Assembly: GCF_002251855.1 (NCBI RefSeq)
Contig: NZ_NOXW01000022.1
Span: forward strand, 186,001-250,000
Length of the DNA: 64,000 bases
Reading direction: 5' to 3'
From: Rhodoferax sp. TH121
GTDB taxonomy: Bacteria > Pseudomonadota > Gammaproteobacteria > Burkholderiales > Burkholderiaceae_C
In this document: piece by piece, positions 36,434 to 44,932 of the stretch
How positions within the stretch are numbered: position 1 is the first letter of the stretch
Layout: each line of letters opens with the position of its first letter
Translations under genes and position numbers: made by a program
Notes under the pieces: generated by a model
The model's input: the letters and a program-made list of their open reading frames with translations, nothing else
Database searches by the model: none
Told to the model about the DNA's origin: nothing

Positions 36434-36811
36434 ATGTGCCAAGTGTTCATCAGCGCCGACCCCACGCTTTACGAGAGCCGCGCCCGCTCGGTGCGACTGC
36501 ACGGAGTGGCCACCAGCATCAAACTGGAAAACCTGTTCTGGCGTGTGCTCGACGAGATTGCCACGCGCGACGGTATGGGCGTGCCCCAGCTCTGCACCAA
36601 GCTCTACGACGAGCTGGTGGCCGAGCGTGGCGAGGTGGACAACTTCGCCTCGTTTTTGCGGGTGTGCTGTGGCCGCTACTTGGCGCTACAGCTCAGCGGT
36701 GGCATTCCGCAGGACGCCAGCATCCCTATCGCCAGCCTCAACGCCCAGCGTGTGCTGGCCACCGAGCGCCAAGCTGTGCGGCACACCGGTATGCACGTGC
36801 GCGCCGCCTGA
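36434..36811 (+). CDS. Ribbon-helix-helix domain protein
   Basis: The 125-residue protein fits the RHH_4 type of ribbon-helix-helix proteins. Residues 15-60 contain SRARSVRLHGVATSIKLEN, the beta strand and first helix that would touch DNA. Later there is a Cys-containing helix (FLRVCCGRYLALQL). Proteins of this family are often annotated only by the domain. It may be a small DNA-binding regulator, perhaps of the gene before it. The ATG at 36434 follows a GAGGAGAC site. Confidence 0.75.
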   Translation: MCQVFISADPTLYESRARSVRLHGVATSIKLENLFWRVLDEIATRDGMGVPQLCTKLYDELVAERGEVDNFASFLRVCCGRYLALQLSGGIPQDASIPIASLNAQRVLATERQAVRHTGMHVRAA

Positions 36812-36914
36812 GGAGCTCCACGCGCCAGTTTGATCCAGCGCAAGCGTTTGGGATGAACTTTTGGCGCTGAGCTGCGCTCAGACAGCGGTCATTGTTCAAC
36901 TTCAGGACTTCTGT

Positions 36915-37292
36915 ATGAAACTGCTCTCGTGCGTGGTGGCCAGCGCTGCCTTGGTGTCCAGTGTGGCCTGGGCCCAAGCTCCAGATCCCCATGCGGGCCA
37001 CACCATGCCCGCTGCGGCGACCGCGGCTGCGTCGCCTTCCACGGCAGCCTACGAGGCTGCGAATGCCAAGATGCACAAGGACATGGGCGTGGCCCTGACT
37101 GGCGACGCGGATGTAGACTTTCTCGCGGGCATGATTCCCCATCACCAAGGCGCCATCGACATGGCCGAAGTGGCGCTCAAGTACGGCAAAGATCCCAAAG
37201 TCAAAAAACTCGCGCGGGACATCATTCGCGCGCAAAAGCAGGAAATCGCGATGATGACTGCGTGGCTCAAGGCCAAGCGCGAGGGCAAATAA
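36915..37292 (+). CDS. Exported DUF305 protein, likely metal-binding
   Basis: The 125-residue protein has a Sec signal (1-20, ending AWA) and a DUF305 domain with the hallmark AGMIPHHQGAIDMA. A His/Met stretch (HAGHTMP, then KMHKDM) precedes it. DUF305 proteins are periplasmic and many bind copper. A short frame of other genes is absent nearby, so its partners are unknown. Function at family level only. Confidence 0.85.
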   Translation: MKLLSCVVASAALVSSVAWAQAPDPHAGHTMPAAATAAASPSTAAYEAANAKMHKDMGVALTGDADVDFLAGMIPHHQGAIDMAEVALKYGKDPKVKKLARDIIRAQKQEIAMMTAWLKAKREGK

Positions 37293-37316
37293 ACAAGCCG
37301 CCCGTGGGCGGCTTGT
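37293..37316. terminator. Terminator between the DUF305 and thioredoxin-like genes
   Basis: ACAAGCCGCC / GGCGGCTTGT form a perfect 10-bp stem with a CGTG loop. Read on the minus strand it runs into TTATTT, so it best serves the convergent minus-strand gene; on the plus strand no T tract follows. Confidence 0.7.
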
Positions 37317-37334
37317 CAAGAAGGGCTTGGGTGC

Positions 37335-38291
37335 TCAGTTCAGCGCCATGCTGAGCTTGCGCCGGTAGGCAGACACCAGCTGGGCCTGCGGGTCTTGCTC
37401 GGTCACGGCCTTGCCCACCACCTCAATGCCGCCAGCGGCCTTGCCTGCATCGGCCGGGTTGGCTTTGGGCTTGGGTGGGGTCAGTAGCTCCAAGATGGCC
37501 ACAAAGGTCTTGCGCGGCACGGCGTCGCCCCACGCCTTGTCGCGCATGATGATTTCCAGCAGCTCGTCCATGGCGCCGGTCCAGTCGCCACCGACCATCA
37601 GCACGCGGGCCTTGGCCAGGCGGGTGTCGAAGTCGCGTTTGTTGCTGGCAATCAGCGCGTCAAACTGGTCGGGTGTCCAAATGCCGCGGTCGTCGGTCAC
37701 CACGAACTTGATGGCGTCCAGAAACTGGCCCAGCGCCTCAAAGCGCAGCTGGCGCGGGATTTCGGTGAGTTTGGGGGCCAGCGCGGCTTCGGCATCTTCG
37801 AGCAGGTCGTTCTCGATCAGCAGCTTCACGTAGTCGTAGCGGGCATCGTCGTTGCTGGGGTCTACGCTCAGCGCTTCCAGCAGCTTTTGCAGCGCGGCCT
37901 GCGGGTCGCCGGCGGCAACGAGGGCCTGTGCGTCTTCGGCGTCTGCCACGGCTTCGAGCACGGCCTCGGAGGGCACGTGTTTGTCCAGAAACTCCTTGAT
38001 CTTGCTTTCCGGCACTGCGCCCATAAAGCCGTCCACCGGTTTGCCGTCCACCATCAGCACGCAGGTGGGAATGCTGCGGATGCCAAAGGCCTGGGCCAGC
38101 TGCTGCTCCTGGTCGGAGTCAATCTTCACCAGCTTGAAGCGGCCGGCGTACTCCTCCTCCACCTTTTCGAGCAGCGGACCGATCACTTTGCAGGGGCCGC
38201 ACCAGGGCGCCCAGAAGTCCACCAGAACCGGGACCTGGTGCGAGGCGGCGACGACTTCGGCGTCAAAGTTTTCGATGGTGACGTTAATCAT
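37335..38291 (-). CDS. cnoX: Thioredoxin-TPR protein (CnoX/YbbN family)
   Basis: CnoX-type proteins combine a thioredoxin domain with tetratricopeptide repeats and protect substrates of GroEL during oxidative stress. In this 318-residue protein the thioredoxin domain spans about 1-110 with WCGPC at 30-34, so it has both redox Cys, unlike the E. coli protein. Helical TPR-like repeats follow (about 115-290), then a C-terminal tail rich in Ala, Lys and Pro. No signal peptide is present. It is divergent from purE. Confidence 0.9.
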   Translation of the reverse strand: MINVTIENFDAEVVAASHQVPVLVDFWAPWCGPCKVIGPLLEKVEEEYAGRFKLVKIDSDQEQQLAQAFGIRSIPTCVLMVDGKPVDGFMGAVPESKIKEFLDKHVPSEAVLEAVADAEDAQALVAAGDPQAALQKLLEALSVDPSNDDARYDYVKLLIENDLLEDAEAALAPKLTEIPRQLRFEALGQFLDAIKFVVTDDRGIWTPDQFDALIASNKRDFDTRLAKARVLMVGGDWTGAMDELLEIIMRDKAWGDAVPRKTFVAILELLTPPKPKANPADAGKAAGGIEVVGKAVTEQDPQAQLVSAYRRKLSMALN

Positions 38292-38392
38292 GGAAGGTAG
38301 CTCGGGGTGAAAAAGTAAAATTCAATTCTGGCCACGTGCGCAAACCCTGCGCCGCCAGTCCACCTGGCGCTTCGCAAAGCGCTTTCAGCACT

Positions 38393-38896
38393 ATGAAAAC
38401 CATTCAAATCGGCGTTGTCATGGGCTCCAGTTCCGACTGGGACACCATGCAGCACGCAGTCCAGATTCTCCAACAGTTTGGCATCGGCTTCGAAGCCAAG
38501 GTGGTTTCCGCCCACCGCATGCCCGACGACATGTTCGCCTACGCCGAAACGGCCGTGGCGCGCGGCCTCAAGGCCATCATCGCCGGCGCCGGTGGTGCGG
38601 CCCACTTGCCGGGCATGCTGGCCGCCAAAACTACGCTGCCGGTGCTGGGTGTGCCGGTGCAGAGCAAGGCCCTGTCGGGCGTGGATTCGCTGCACAGCAT
38701 CGTGCAAATGCCCAAGGGCATTCCCGTGGCGACCTTCGCCATCGGCCCGGCGGGTGCTGCCAATGCCGCGCTGTTTGCCGTGGCCCTGCTGGCCAACGAC
38801 AACCCGGACCTGCGCCAGGAGCTGGACGCCTTCCGCATCGACCAGACCGAGGCCGCGCGCAAGATGGTGCTGCCGATGACCGGAAGCGCGGTTTAA
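38393..38896 (+). CDS. purE: N5-carboxyaminoimidazole ribonucleotide mutase
   Basis: PurE moves the carboxyl group of N5-CAIR to give CAIR. The 167-residue protein has [19 protein letters not shown] and [11 protein letters not shown], the standard class I PurE motifs. The ATG at 38393 fits; an upstream in-frame start has no support. purK starts on the base after its stop codon. Confidence 0.97.
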   Translation: MKTIQIGVVMGSSSDWDTMQHAVQILQQFGIGFEAKVVSAHRMPDDMFAYAETAVARGLKAIIAGAGGAAHLPGMLAAKTTLPVLGVPVQSKALSGVDSLHSIVQMPKGIPVATFAIGPAGAANAALFAVALLANDNPDLRQELDAFRIDQTEAARKMVLPMTGSAV

Positions 38897-40150
38897 ATGG
38901 CTTCTGAGCATGCAGCCGTCGGTTTGGGCGGAGCCAAGGAAATGACGCTGGGCGGATCAAAGGAGATGACGCTGGGCGGATCAAAGGAGATGACGCTGGG
39001 CGTCATGGGCGGTGGCCAGTTGGGACGCATGTTTGCCCATGCCGCCCAGCAAATGGGGTTTTTCACCGCGGTGCTGGACCCGGATGCCAACAGCCCGGCC
39101 GGGCGCATCAGCCACCACCATGTGCAGACGGCCTACACCGACCCTGCGGGGCTGGCCCGGCTGGCCGAGGTGTCGGCGGCTGTCACCACCGAGTTTGAGA
39201 ATGTGCCCGCCCAAGCGCTGACGCAGCTGGCGCAGAGCCGCCCCGTGGCGCCCAGTGGTGCCGCTGTGGCCATTGCCCAAGACCGTGCGGCCGAGAAGGC
39301 GCACTTTGTGAAATGTGGCGTGCCGTGTGCGCCCTATGCCGTGATTGAAACAGCCGAGCAGCTGGCTGCCGTCGATGCCAACCTGCTGCCCGGAATTATG
39401 AAAACTGCCCGCATGGGCTACGACGGCAAGGGCCAGGTGCGCGTGAAGACGCTGGCAGAGCTGGCCGCCGCCTGGGCCGACTTGGGCGGCGTGCCCTGCG
39501 TGCTGGAGAAGATGCTGCCGCTGGCGCTGGAGTGCTCGGTCATCGTGGCGCGCGGTGCCGACGGTGCGTGTGTGAACCTGCCGGTACAGCGCAACCTGCA
39601 CCGCGATGGCATCCTGGCGGTGACCGAGGTGTATGAAGGAAATCTGCCGCCAGCCCTCGCCGAACGTGCGGTAGCAGCTGCAAAATCGATAGCGGAGGGT
39701 GTGCAGTACGTGGGCGTGCTGTGCGTGGAATTCTTTGTGCTGGACGAAAGCCACCCTGCCGCTGCCGGCCTGGGCGGCCTGGTGGTGAACGAGATGGCGC
39801 CACGCCCGCACAACAGCGGCCACTACAGCATGGATGCCTGCGATGTGTCGCAGTTCCACCTGCAGGTGCGCACGCTGGCGGGGCTGCCGCTGGTGCAGCC
39901 GCGCCAGCACAGCCCGGTCCTCATGCTCAATCTGCTGGGCGACATTTGGCCCAACGAAGGGCGTGACGGCGGTGTGCCTGACTGGGCCGCCGTGCTGGCC
40001 CTGCCCGGCACCCATCTGCACCTCTATGGCAAGCTGGACGCCAAGAAGGGCCGCAAGATGGGCCACCTCAACATCACCGGCGCTACGGTGGAAGGCGTGC
40101 GCGCCACCGCGCTGGAGGCCGCGCGCATCCTCGGCATTGCCGCGTTTTGA
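38897..40150 (+). CDS. purK: N5-carboxyaminoimidazole ribonucleotide synthase
   Basis: PurK, an ATP-grasp enzyme, carboxylates AIR with bicarbonate. The 417-residue frame starts directly after purE. The family core begins at about residue 35 (GVMGGGQLGRMF) and includes MGYDGKGQ and NEMAPRPHNSGHYS. The first 34 residues are unusual: residues 11-34 are three copies of GG(A/S)KEMTL from a 24-bp tandem repeat. Each copy contains an ATG preceded by AAGGAA or AAAGGAG, so the real start may be at 38897, 38942, 38966 or 38990. A reversed copy of the dispersed repeat lies in frame at 39643-39694. Confidence 0.94.
   Translation: MASEHAAVGLGGAKEMTLGGSKEMTLGGSKEMTLGVMGGGQLGRMFAHAAQQMGFFTAVLDPDANSPAGRISHHHVQTAYTDPAGLARLAEVSAAVTTEFENVPAQALTQLAQSRPVAPSGAAVAIAQDRAAEKAHFVKCGVPCAPYAVIETAEQLAAVDANLLPGIMKTARMGYDGKGQVRVKTLAELAAAWADLGGVPCVLEKMLPLALECSVIVARGADGACVNLPVQRNLHRDGILAVTEVYEGNLPPALAERAVAAAKSIAEGVQYVGVLCVEFFVLDESHPAAAGLGGLVVNEMAPRPHNSGHYSMDACDVSQFHLQVRTLAGLPLVQPRQHSPVLMLNLLGDIWPNEGRDGGVPDWAAVLALPGTHLHLYGKLDAKKGRKMGHLNITGATVEGVRATALEAARILGIAAF
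38927..38998 (+). repeat. Three 24-bp tandem repeats at the start of purK
   Basis: Units lie at 38927-38950, 38951-38974 and 38975-38998. Units 2 and 3 are identical; unit 1 differs at three or so positions. Each encodes GG(A/S)KEMTL, and the sequence MTLG at the end of each unit resembles a native PurK start. Confidence 0.95.
39643..39694 (-). repeat. Degenerate dispersed repeat inside purK
   Basis: On the minus strand it reads GCTATCGATTTTGCAGCTGC, then CCGCA and GAGGGCTGGCGGC, in the order of the repeat. It is translated in frame as part of PurK. Confidence 0.5.
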
Positions 40151-40162
40151 ACCCGCAGTACC

Positions 40163-41224
40163 ATGATCGTGTCCGCCTACCAGTTTGCCGACGGTGTGGA
40201 GCTTGCTCCTGATTCGATAGCTGCTTGCGCAGATGCCGTGAGGGATGGGGGGCTGATTGGCTTGCCAACCGAGACTGTGTATGGCCTGGGTGCGGATGCC
40301 TCCGACCCGGTGGCTGTGGGCAAAATTTTTGCGGCCAAGGGCCGCCCGGCCGACCACCCGCTGATCGTGCATGTGGCTGCGTTTGACGGTGGCATGGGCG
40401 GGGTGGCGCACTACTGTGCGCGCGTGCCGGCCTTTGCGCAGCAGCTCATGGCCGCCTTCTGGCCGGGGCCGCTCACGCTGATCCTGCCGCGCCGCGACGG
40501 CGTGGGTGCGGCGGCCGCCGGTGGGCAGGACAGCATTGGCCTGCGTTGCCCGGCACATCCGGTGGCGCAGGCACTCTTGGCTGCGCTGCGCAAGCCCACC
40601 GACGGTGCGCGCGAGGTCTGGGGCGTTGCCGCGCCCAGCGCCAATAAGTTTGGCCGCGTGAGCCCGACCACGGCCGCGCATGTGCACGACGAGTTTGGCG
40701 ACGAATTGCTGATCCTGGACGGTGGCCCCTGCGAGGTTGGTATCGAGTCCACCATCATCGACTGCACGCGCGGCGCTCCGGTGCTGCTGCGCCCCGGCGC
40801 CATCACCGCAGCCCAGGTGATCGATGCCTGTGGCCGCCAGTTGCTATCGAAAGAAGAGCTGGACGCGCAGAGTCAACCAGGGCCTCGGGCCTCTGGGACA
40901 TTGGAGTCACACTACGCGCCCAGCGCCACCGTGCGCCTGATGGACGCCAAGGCGCTGCAGGCTGCATTGGACCTGCTGGCCAGCGCCCAGCCGCCGGACG
41001 CACGCCCCACCATTGCGCTCTACCACCGCAGCCCTCTGCACGTGCGCTCGCCCCTGGTGGCGGCCCACCGCATGCCCAGCCATGCCCAGCCTGCCGCACA
41101 CGAGCTGTTTGCCAAGCTGCGCGAGATGGACGCGCAGGGCGTTAAGCTGATCTGGGTGGAGGCCCCGCCCGATGCGCCCGAGTGGGACGGTGTGCGCGAT
41201 CGCCTGACGCGCGCGGCGGCCTGA
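40163..41224 (+). CDS. tsaC: L-threonylcarbamoyladenylate synthase (Sua5/TsaC type)
   Basis: The enzyme makes threonylcarbamoyl-AMP, the first step of tRNA t6A modification. The 353-residue protein is the long Sua5 form. A YrdC domain (about 10-210) has LIGLPTETVYGLGADA and SANKFGRVSPT. After a linker comes a C-terminal Sua5 domain (about 245-350). Two copies of the dispersed repeat are in frame, one at the N-terminus (DSIAACADA) and one in the interdomain linker. It starts 12 bases after purK. tsaB, from the same pathway, lies 1.6 kb downstream. Confidence 0.93.
   Translation: MIVSAYQFADGVELAPDSIAACADAVRDGGLIGLPTETVYGLGADASDPVAVGKIFAAKGRPADHPLIVHVAAFDGGMGGVAHYCARVPAFAQQLMAAFWPGPLTLILPRRDGVGAAAAGGQDSIGLRCPAHPVAQALLAALRKPTDGAREVWGVAAPSANKFGRVSPTTAAHVHDEFGDELLILDGGPCEVGIESTIIDCTRGAPVLLRPGAITAAQVIDACGRQLLSKEELDAQSQPGPRASGTLESHYAPSATVRLMDAKALQAALDLLASAQPPDARPTIALYHRSPLHVRSPLVAAHRMPSHAQPAAHELFAKLREMDAQGVKLIWVEAPPDAPEWDGVRDRLTRAAA
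40205..40247 (+). repeat. Dispersed repeat core in the N-terminal part of tsaC
   Basis: GATAGCTGCTTGCGCA at 40216-40231 matches the repeat core exactly and is preceded by GCTCCTGATTC. It is translated as part of TsaC. Confidence 0.6.
40841..40899 (+). repeat. Degenerate dispersed repeat in the tsaC interdomain linker
   Basis: TTGCTATC, AGAGCTG, CGCGCA and GGGCCTCGGGCC occur in the order and spacing of the repeat. The stretch encodes the linker between the YrdC and Sua5 domains. Confidence 0.5.
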
Positions 41225-41233
41225 CCCTCCGGT

Positions 41234-42691
41234 TTACTGGTCGCGTCCGGCCCATTCCACCAGCGCGTCGACCGCAGGGCGGGCCTCGTTGGCATTGGCG
41301 TGGTTGACGATGGCTACCAGCACATAGCGTTTGCCACTGGCCGCCAGCACGTAGCCTGCGCGTGCCACCACATTGCTCAGACTGCCGGTTTTCAGGTGTG
41401 CGCTGGTGCTGCCCTTGACACGGCGCAGCGTGCCGTCCACGCCAGAGATGGGCAGGGACGACATCAGCTCCGACATCACCGGCGACACATAGGCACTTTG
41501 CAGCATGCGGCCCAGAGCCTGCGCGGTGATGCGCTCCTGCCGTGACAGCCCCGAGCCGTTGTCCAGCACCGGGGGTTCTTCGTTGCCCAAGCGCTCGCGC
41601 CACCAGCGTTGCACCACGGCGCGGCTAGCGTCAAAGTTGCCGGGCGCCAAGTCCGGAGGAGCTGCGACTCCCGCGGGCGGCGGAACATAGGCGGCGCGGC
41701 CCAGGGTCAAAAACAGCTGTTGCGCCATCACGTTGTTGCTGAACTTGTTGATGTCCCGAATCACCTCGACCATGGGTACCGAGCTGCTCACAAACGCCGG
41801 TTTGCCGGCTGCCAGCGCGGCCGGCACGGTACCCAGGCGCACGCTGCCCTGCAGGCTGCCGCCCAGGCTCTCCCACAGGCCCAGCACAGCGCGCTGGGCA
41901 TAGGTCTTGGGGTCGGCATAGGCCACCGGCCACAACTTCTCGCCACAGCTGGCCGGGTAGTTGCCGCCAAAGCGGATGCGCAGCGGGTCGGCAAAGTCGG
42001 CCTTGAGTGTTGCGCGGTAGTCGCCACAGTCCCCAGCACCCAGCGCCACGGTGGCGGGCAGGGCCACGCCAGCCAGCGGCGGGTCGTATTGCACTTGGGC
42101 CACCTGCGCCGCACGGTCGGGTGTGAACGTCATCACCACCGATTTGAAGTTGATCAGCAGCGCGTCCGGGGTGGCGTTGTAGGGGCGCAGCGGCTCCCCG
42201 TCAAACTGGGCGGGGTCCACCTCGGGCAGGTTGAAGGCGCTGCGGTCCAGCACGATGTCACCCGCAATTGTCTTGATTCCAAGGCCCTGCACGCGGCGCA
42301 GCAGCAGCCAAAGCCGCTCCAGCACCAGCTTGGGGTCCCCCTGGCCCTTGATGTAGAGGTTGCCTTGCAACACACCGTTGCGCACACTGCCCTCAGTGTA
42401 GACCGGCGTGGCCCACTGGTAGGCCGGGCCCAGCAGGTCCAATGCTGCGGTGGTGGTGACCAGCTTCATCACCGAGGCCGGGTTCATGGGCGTCTGCGCC
42501 CGGTGGGCCAGACGCGGGGTGGCCGCCGGGTTTTGTGCATCCACCACCAGAAAAGACACCGCGTCGCGCGGCACCTTGGCGCGGGCCAGGGCGGCGTCTA
42601 CGTCGGGGGGGAGGGCTTGCGCGATGGCGGTGGTGCAGCTCAGCAGGCCGATGGCCAGGCTGTGCAGAAGGGTTCGGGTGGGCAGGAGCAT
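41234..42691 (-). CDS. dacB: D-alanyl-D-alanine carboxypeptidase/endopeptidase (PBP4)
   Basis: DacB trims and opens peptidoglycan cross-links in the periplasm. The start at 42691 gives 485 residues with a Sec signal (1-25, ending AIAQA). The penicillin-binding motifs are Ser73-x2-Lys76 (NPASVMKL), SNN (KFSNNVMA) and KTG (HLKTGSL). The spacing between the first two motifs shows the large inserted domain of class C PBP4. It is convergent with tsaC (gap nine bases). A hairpin lies just upstream of its start. Confidence 0.95.
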   Translation of the reverse strand: MLLPTRTLLHSLAIGLLSCTTAIAQALPPDVDAALARAKVPRDAVSFLVVDAQNPAATPRLAHRAQTPMNPASVMKLVTTTAALDLLGPAYQWATPVYTEGSVRNGVLQGNLYIKGQGDPKLVLERLWLLLRRVQGLGIKTIAGDIVLDRSAFNLPEVDPAQFDGEPLRPYNATPDALLINFKSVVMTFTPDRAAQVAQVQYDPPLAGVALPATVALGAGDCGDYRATLKADFADPLRIRFGGNYPASCGEKLWPVAYADPKTYAQRAVLGLWESLGGSLQGSVRLGTVPAALAAGKPAFVSSSVPMVEVIRDINKFSNNVMAQQLFLTLGRAAYVPPPAGVAAPPDLAPGNFDASRAVVQRWWRERLGNEEPPVLDNGSGLSRQERITAQALGRMLQSAYVSPVMSELMSSLPISGVDGTLRRVKGSTSAHLKTGSLSNVVARAGYVLAASGKRYVLVAIVNHANANEARPAVDALVEWAGRDQ

Positions 42692-42696
42692 GGCAG

Positions 42697-42721
42697 GATT
42701 ATCCGGGTAACCCCGATAATC
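42697..42721. promoter_or_regulatory. Inverted repeat just upstream of dacB
   Basis: GATTATC and GATAATC flank a GC-rich centre (CGGGTAACCCC) that can pair further. It begins five bases before the dacB start codon, so it could be an operator or a translation-blocking hairpin. Confidence 0.35.
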
Positions 42722-42778
42722 AGGGCTCGCCTCGTAGGCCGCCGTCTGCACATGCATGCGCAATTGCGGAAGGTCTTC

Positions 42779-42843
42779 GCTCCTAAATTGGGAGCTATTT
42801 ACGCAGTATTGACGAGGGCTAGAGGCCCATTTCTCTTAAAAAC
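42779..42843 (+). repeat. Dispersed repeat forming the tsaB leader
   Basis: GCTCC-N7-GGAGC (a compensated form of the usual GCTAT/ATAGC hairpin), ACGCAGTATT and GAGGGCTAGAGGCCC end in AAAAAC directly at the tsaB ATG. No separate ribosome site is visible. Confidence 0.85.
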
Positions 42844-43578
42844 ATGAACCTGCTGGCCATTGATTCCGGAACCGAGCATCTGTCCATCGCGGTCTGCCGT
42901 GGTGCGGCGGTGTGGCAGTACGCCGGGGCGGGTGGTGCCCGCGCCTCCACCGACCTGATTGCTGGCGTGCTGGACCTGCTGGCCCAGGCCGAGCTGCCCA
43001 TGGCATTGCTGGATGCGATGGCCTTTGGCTCCGGGCCAGGGTCGTTTACCGGCTTGCGCACCGCCTGCTCGGTGGTGCAGGGGCTGGCGTTTGGCGCCAA
43101 CGTGCCGGTGTTGCCCATGGACTCGCTGCTGGCCGTGGCCGAGGACGCGCGCCAGTTGGCAGCGCCCGATACCGCCACCCTGCAAGTGTTGGCGCTGTTG
43201 GATGCACGCATGGACGAGGTGTACGCCGCGCACTATGCCTATGCCCACGGGCAGTGGCGCGTGTTGCAGCCCAGCGCGCTGGTGCGCCCCGAGCATGTGC
43301 AGCTGCCAGCGCCGGCTGCGGGCCTGGGCCCGCTGTTTGTGGCGGGCAATGTGTTTGCCGTGTATGCGGACCGCCTGCCTGCGGCCGTGCAGCAGGGCGG
43401 CACGGTGGTGCCGGCCCTGCCAACGGCCGCTGCCATGCTGCGCTTGGCGCCCGCCCTGTTGGCTGCGGGCCTGGCGATCGACGCGGCCCACGCCATGCCG
43501 AGCTACATCCGTGACAAGGTGGCCAAAACCACCGCCGAGCGCCTGGCTGAAAAAGCTGCGGCGGCATCTGCTGCCTGA
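42844..43578 (+). CDS. tsaB: tRNA threonylcarbamoyladenosine biosynthesis protein TsaB
   Basis: TsaB supports TsaD in transferring the threonylcarbamoyl group to tRNA. The 244-residue protein has the ASKHA-fold start NLLAIDSGTEHLSIAV and the conserved FGSGPGSFTGLRTACSVVQGLA. Its C-terminal part contains LDARMDEVYAA. The leader is a dispersed-repeat copy that reaches to the ATG. rimI follows after ten bases, as in many proteobacteria. Confidence 0.95.
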   Translation: MNLLAIDSGTEHLSIAVCRGAAVWQYAGAGGARASTDLIAGVLDLLAQAELPMALLDAMAFGSGPGSFTGLRTACSVVQGLAFGANVPVLPMDSLLAVAEDARQLAAPDTATLQVLALLDARMDEVYAAHYAYAHGQWRVLQPSALVRPEHVQLPAPAAGLGPLFVAGNVFAVYADRLPAAVQQGGTVVPALPTAAAMLRLAPALLAAGLAIDAAHAMPSYIRDKVAKTTAERLAEKAAAASAA

Positions 43579-43588
43579 GCCCCACGCC

Positions 43589-44062
43589 ATGTCCTCCCTT
43601 CCACGCGCCCCCGAGGCTGTTTTTGAACCGCTGCTAGCCGACCGGCTGGACGAAGTCTTGCGCGTGGAACAGCGCGCCTACGCCCATCCCTGGAGTCACG
43701 CCAATTTTCTGGACGCGCTGCACAGCGGCTACCAGGCCCAGATGCTGGTGGCCGACGGTTATGTGCTGGGCTACTTTGTGGCCATGAAGGGCGTGGACGA
43801 AGTGCACCTGCTCAACATCACTGTGGCGCCGGAATTCCAGGGCCAGGGCTGGGCCCGCGTCATGCTGGACGCGCTCGCCGTGTGGGCGCGTGGCCAGGGC
43901 GTGCAGTGGCTGTGGCTGGAGGCGCGCGTGAGCAATGCGCGGGCCCTGCATGTGTACGAGCAGTACGGCTACCGCCGCGTGGGCCAGCGCAAAGCCTATT
44001 ACCCTGCCGGCAACGGCCAGCGCGAAGACGCGGTGGTCATGAGCCTGCCCCTGTACCCTTGA
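43589..44062 (+). CDS. rimI: Ribosomal protein S18-alanine N-acetyltransferase
   Basis: RimI acetylates the N-terminal Ala of S18 and belongs to the GNAT family. The 157-residue protein has the acetyl-CoA loop (ITVAPEFQGQGWARVML) and the C-terminal EVS/EARVSNARALHVYEQYGY region typical of RimI. Within the CoA loop the usual R/Q-x-x-G-x-G/A pattern is kept. It lies ten bases after tsaB and 16 before the glycosylase gene. Confidence 0.94.
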   Translation: MSSLPRAPEAVFEPLLADRLDEVLRVEQRAYAHPWSHANFLDALHSGYQAQMLVADGYVLGYFVAMKGVDEVHLLNITVAPEFQGQGWARVMLDALAVWARGQGVQWLWLEARVSNARALHVYEQYGYRRVGQRKAYYPAGNGQREDAVVMSLPLYP

Positions 44063-44078
44063 CGAGACCCGTTGTCCC

Positions 44079-44927
44079 ATGGCCCTGACCCTTGACGAAC
44101 GCCAACGCGCCATGCTGCTGGAGATGGGCGTGCGCGTCTGGTTGCCCGGCACCGTGTTTGAGACCGAGCCGCCTTCGGTGGCCGTGCAGGTTGCGGCGCC
44201 CGCGGTTGCCCAGCCGGCCCCTGCAGTGGCGCCCACGGCCCCAGCGGCCGTGCCCACGCCGGCCCCGGTGCGTGCGGTGCCGGTAGCCCGTGCGCCCGCC
44301 GTGACGGCCCGCACGGCAGGTACGCCGCTGGACCTGGGCACCCTGGACTGGGAGGCCCTGGCCGACACCGCCGCCAGCTGCCAGGCCTGTGGCTTGTGCG
44401 CCGGGCGCAAACACGCCACGCTGCAGCCGGCCCCCGGCCAGCGCGACTGGCTGGTGGTGGGCGACCCGCCCGAGGAAGACGAAGACCGCAGTGCCCAGGC
44501 CTTTGTGGAAAGCCCCGGCCTGCTGCTGGACAACATGCTCAAGGCTGTGGGTGCCAGCCGTAGTGGCACCGGTGCACAGGGCGCCTACGCCACCAATGTG
44601 GTGAAGTGCCGACCACCCCACGGGCAGATTCCGCAGGCGCCCGACCTGGCGCAGTGTGCCCAGTACCTGCAGCGTGAGATTGCGCTGGTGCAGCCCAAAG
44701 TCATCCTGGCTATGGGCCGCTTTGCCATCCAGACGCTACTTGCCGAACATGGCGCACTGGCCACCCAGCCGCTGGGCAAGCTGCGCGGCACGGTGTACCA
44801 GTACCAGGGCATCCCGGTCATCGTGACGTACCACCCCAAGCTGCTGCTGCGCAACAGCGCCGACAAGGCCAAGGCCTGGGCCGACTTGTGCCTGGCCATG
44901 GATGTAAAAGACGCCTCCGTAAAATAG
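44079..44927 (+). CDS. Family-4-like uracil-DNA glycosylase with altered motif 1
   Basis: These enzymes remove uracil from DNA and carry a 4Fe-4S cluster. The 282-residue protein has a short N-terminal helix, an Ala/Pro/Val-rich linker (about 33-88) and then the glycosylase domain. Likely cluster Cys appear in CQACGLC, VVKCRPP and LAQCAQYL. Motif 2 is [10 protein letters not shown]. Motif 1, normally GEAPG-x-x-ED, reads GDPPEEDED, which changes the segment that activates water. It may be an altered-specificity enzyme. It follows rimI after 16 bases, and pyrF starts six bases later. Confidence 0.82.
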   Translation: MALTLDERQRAMLLEMGVRVWLPGTVFETEPPSVAVQVAAPAVAQPAPAVAPTAPAAVPTPAPVRAVPVARAPAVTARTAGTPLDLGTLDWEALADTAASCQACGLCAGRKHATLQPAPGQRDWLVVGDPPEEDEDRSAQAFVESPGLLLDNMLKAVGASRSGTGAQGAYATNVVKCRPPHGQIPQAPDLAQCAQYLQREIALVQPKVILAMGRFAIQTLLAEHGALATQPLGKLRGTVYQYQGIPVIVTYHPKLLLRNSADKAKAWADLCLAMDVKDASVK

Positions 44928-44932
44928 CCCCC

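Noticed and set aside
38927-38998. Tandem repeats as a CRISPR array
   Set aside because: Units are contiguous with no spacers, encode an in-frame peptide and no cas genes are present.
42959-44062. A 367-codon plus-strand frame running from within tsaB into rimI
   Set aside because: Only its last 157 codons (rimI) match a family; the first part is an out-of-frame reading of tsaB rich in Trp, Cys and Arg.
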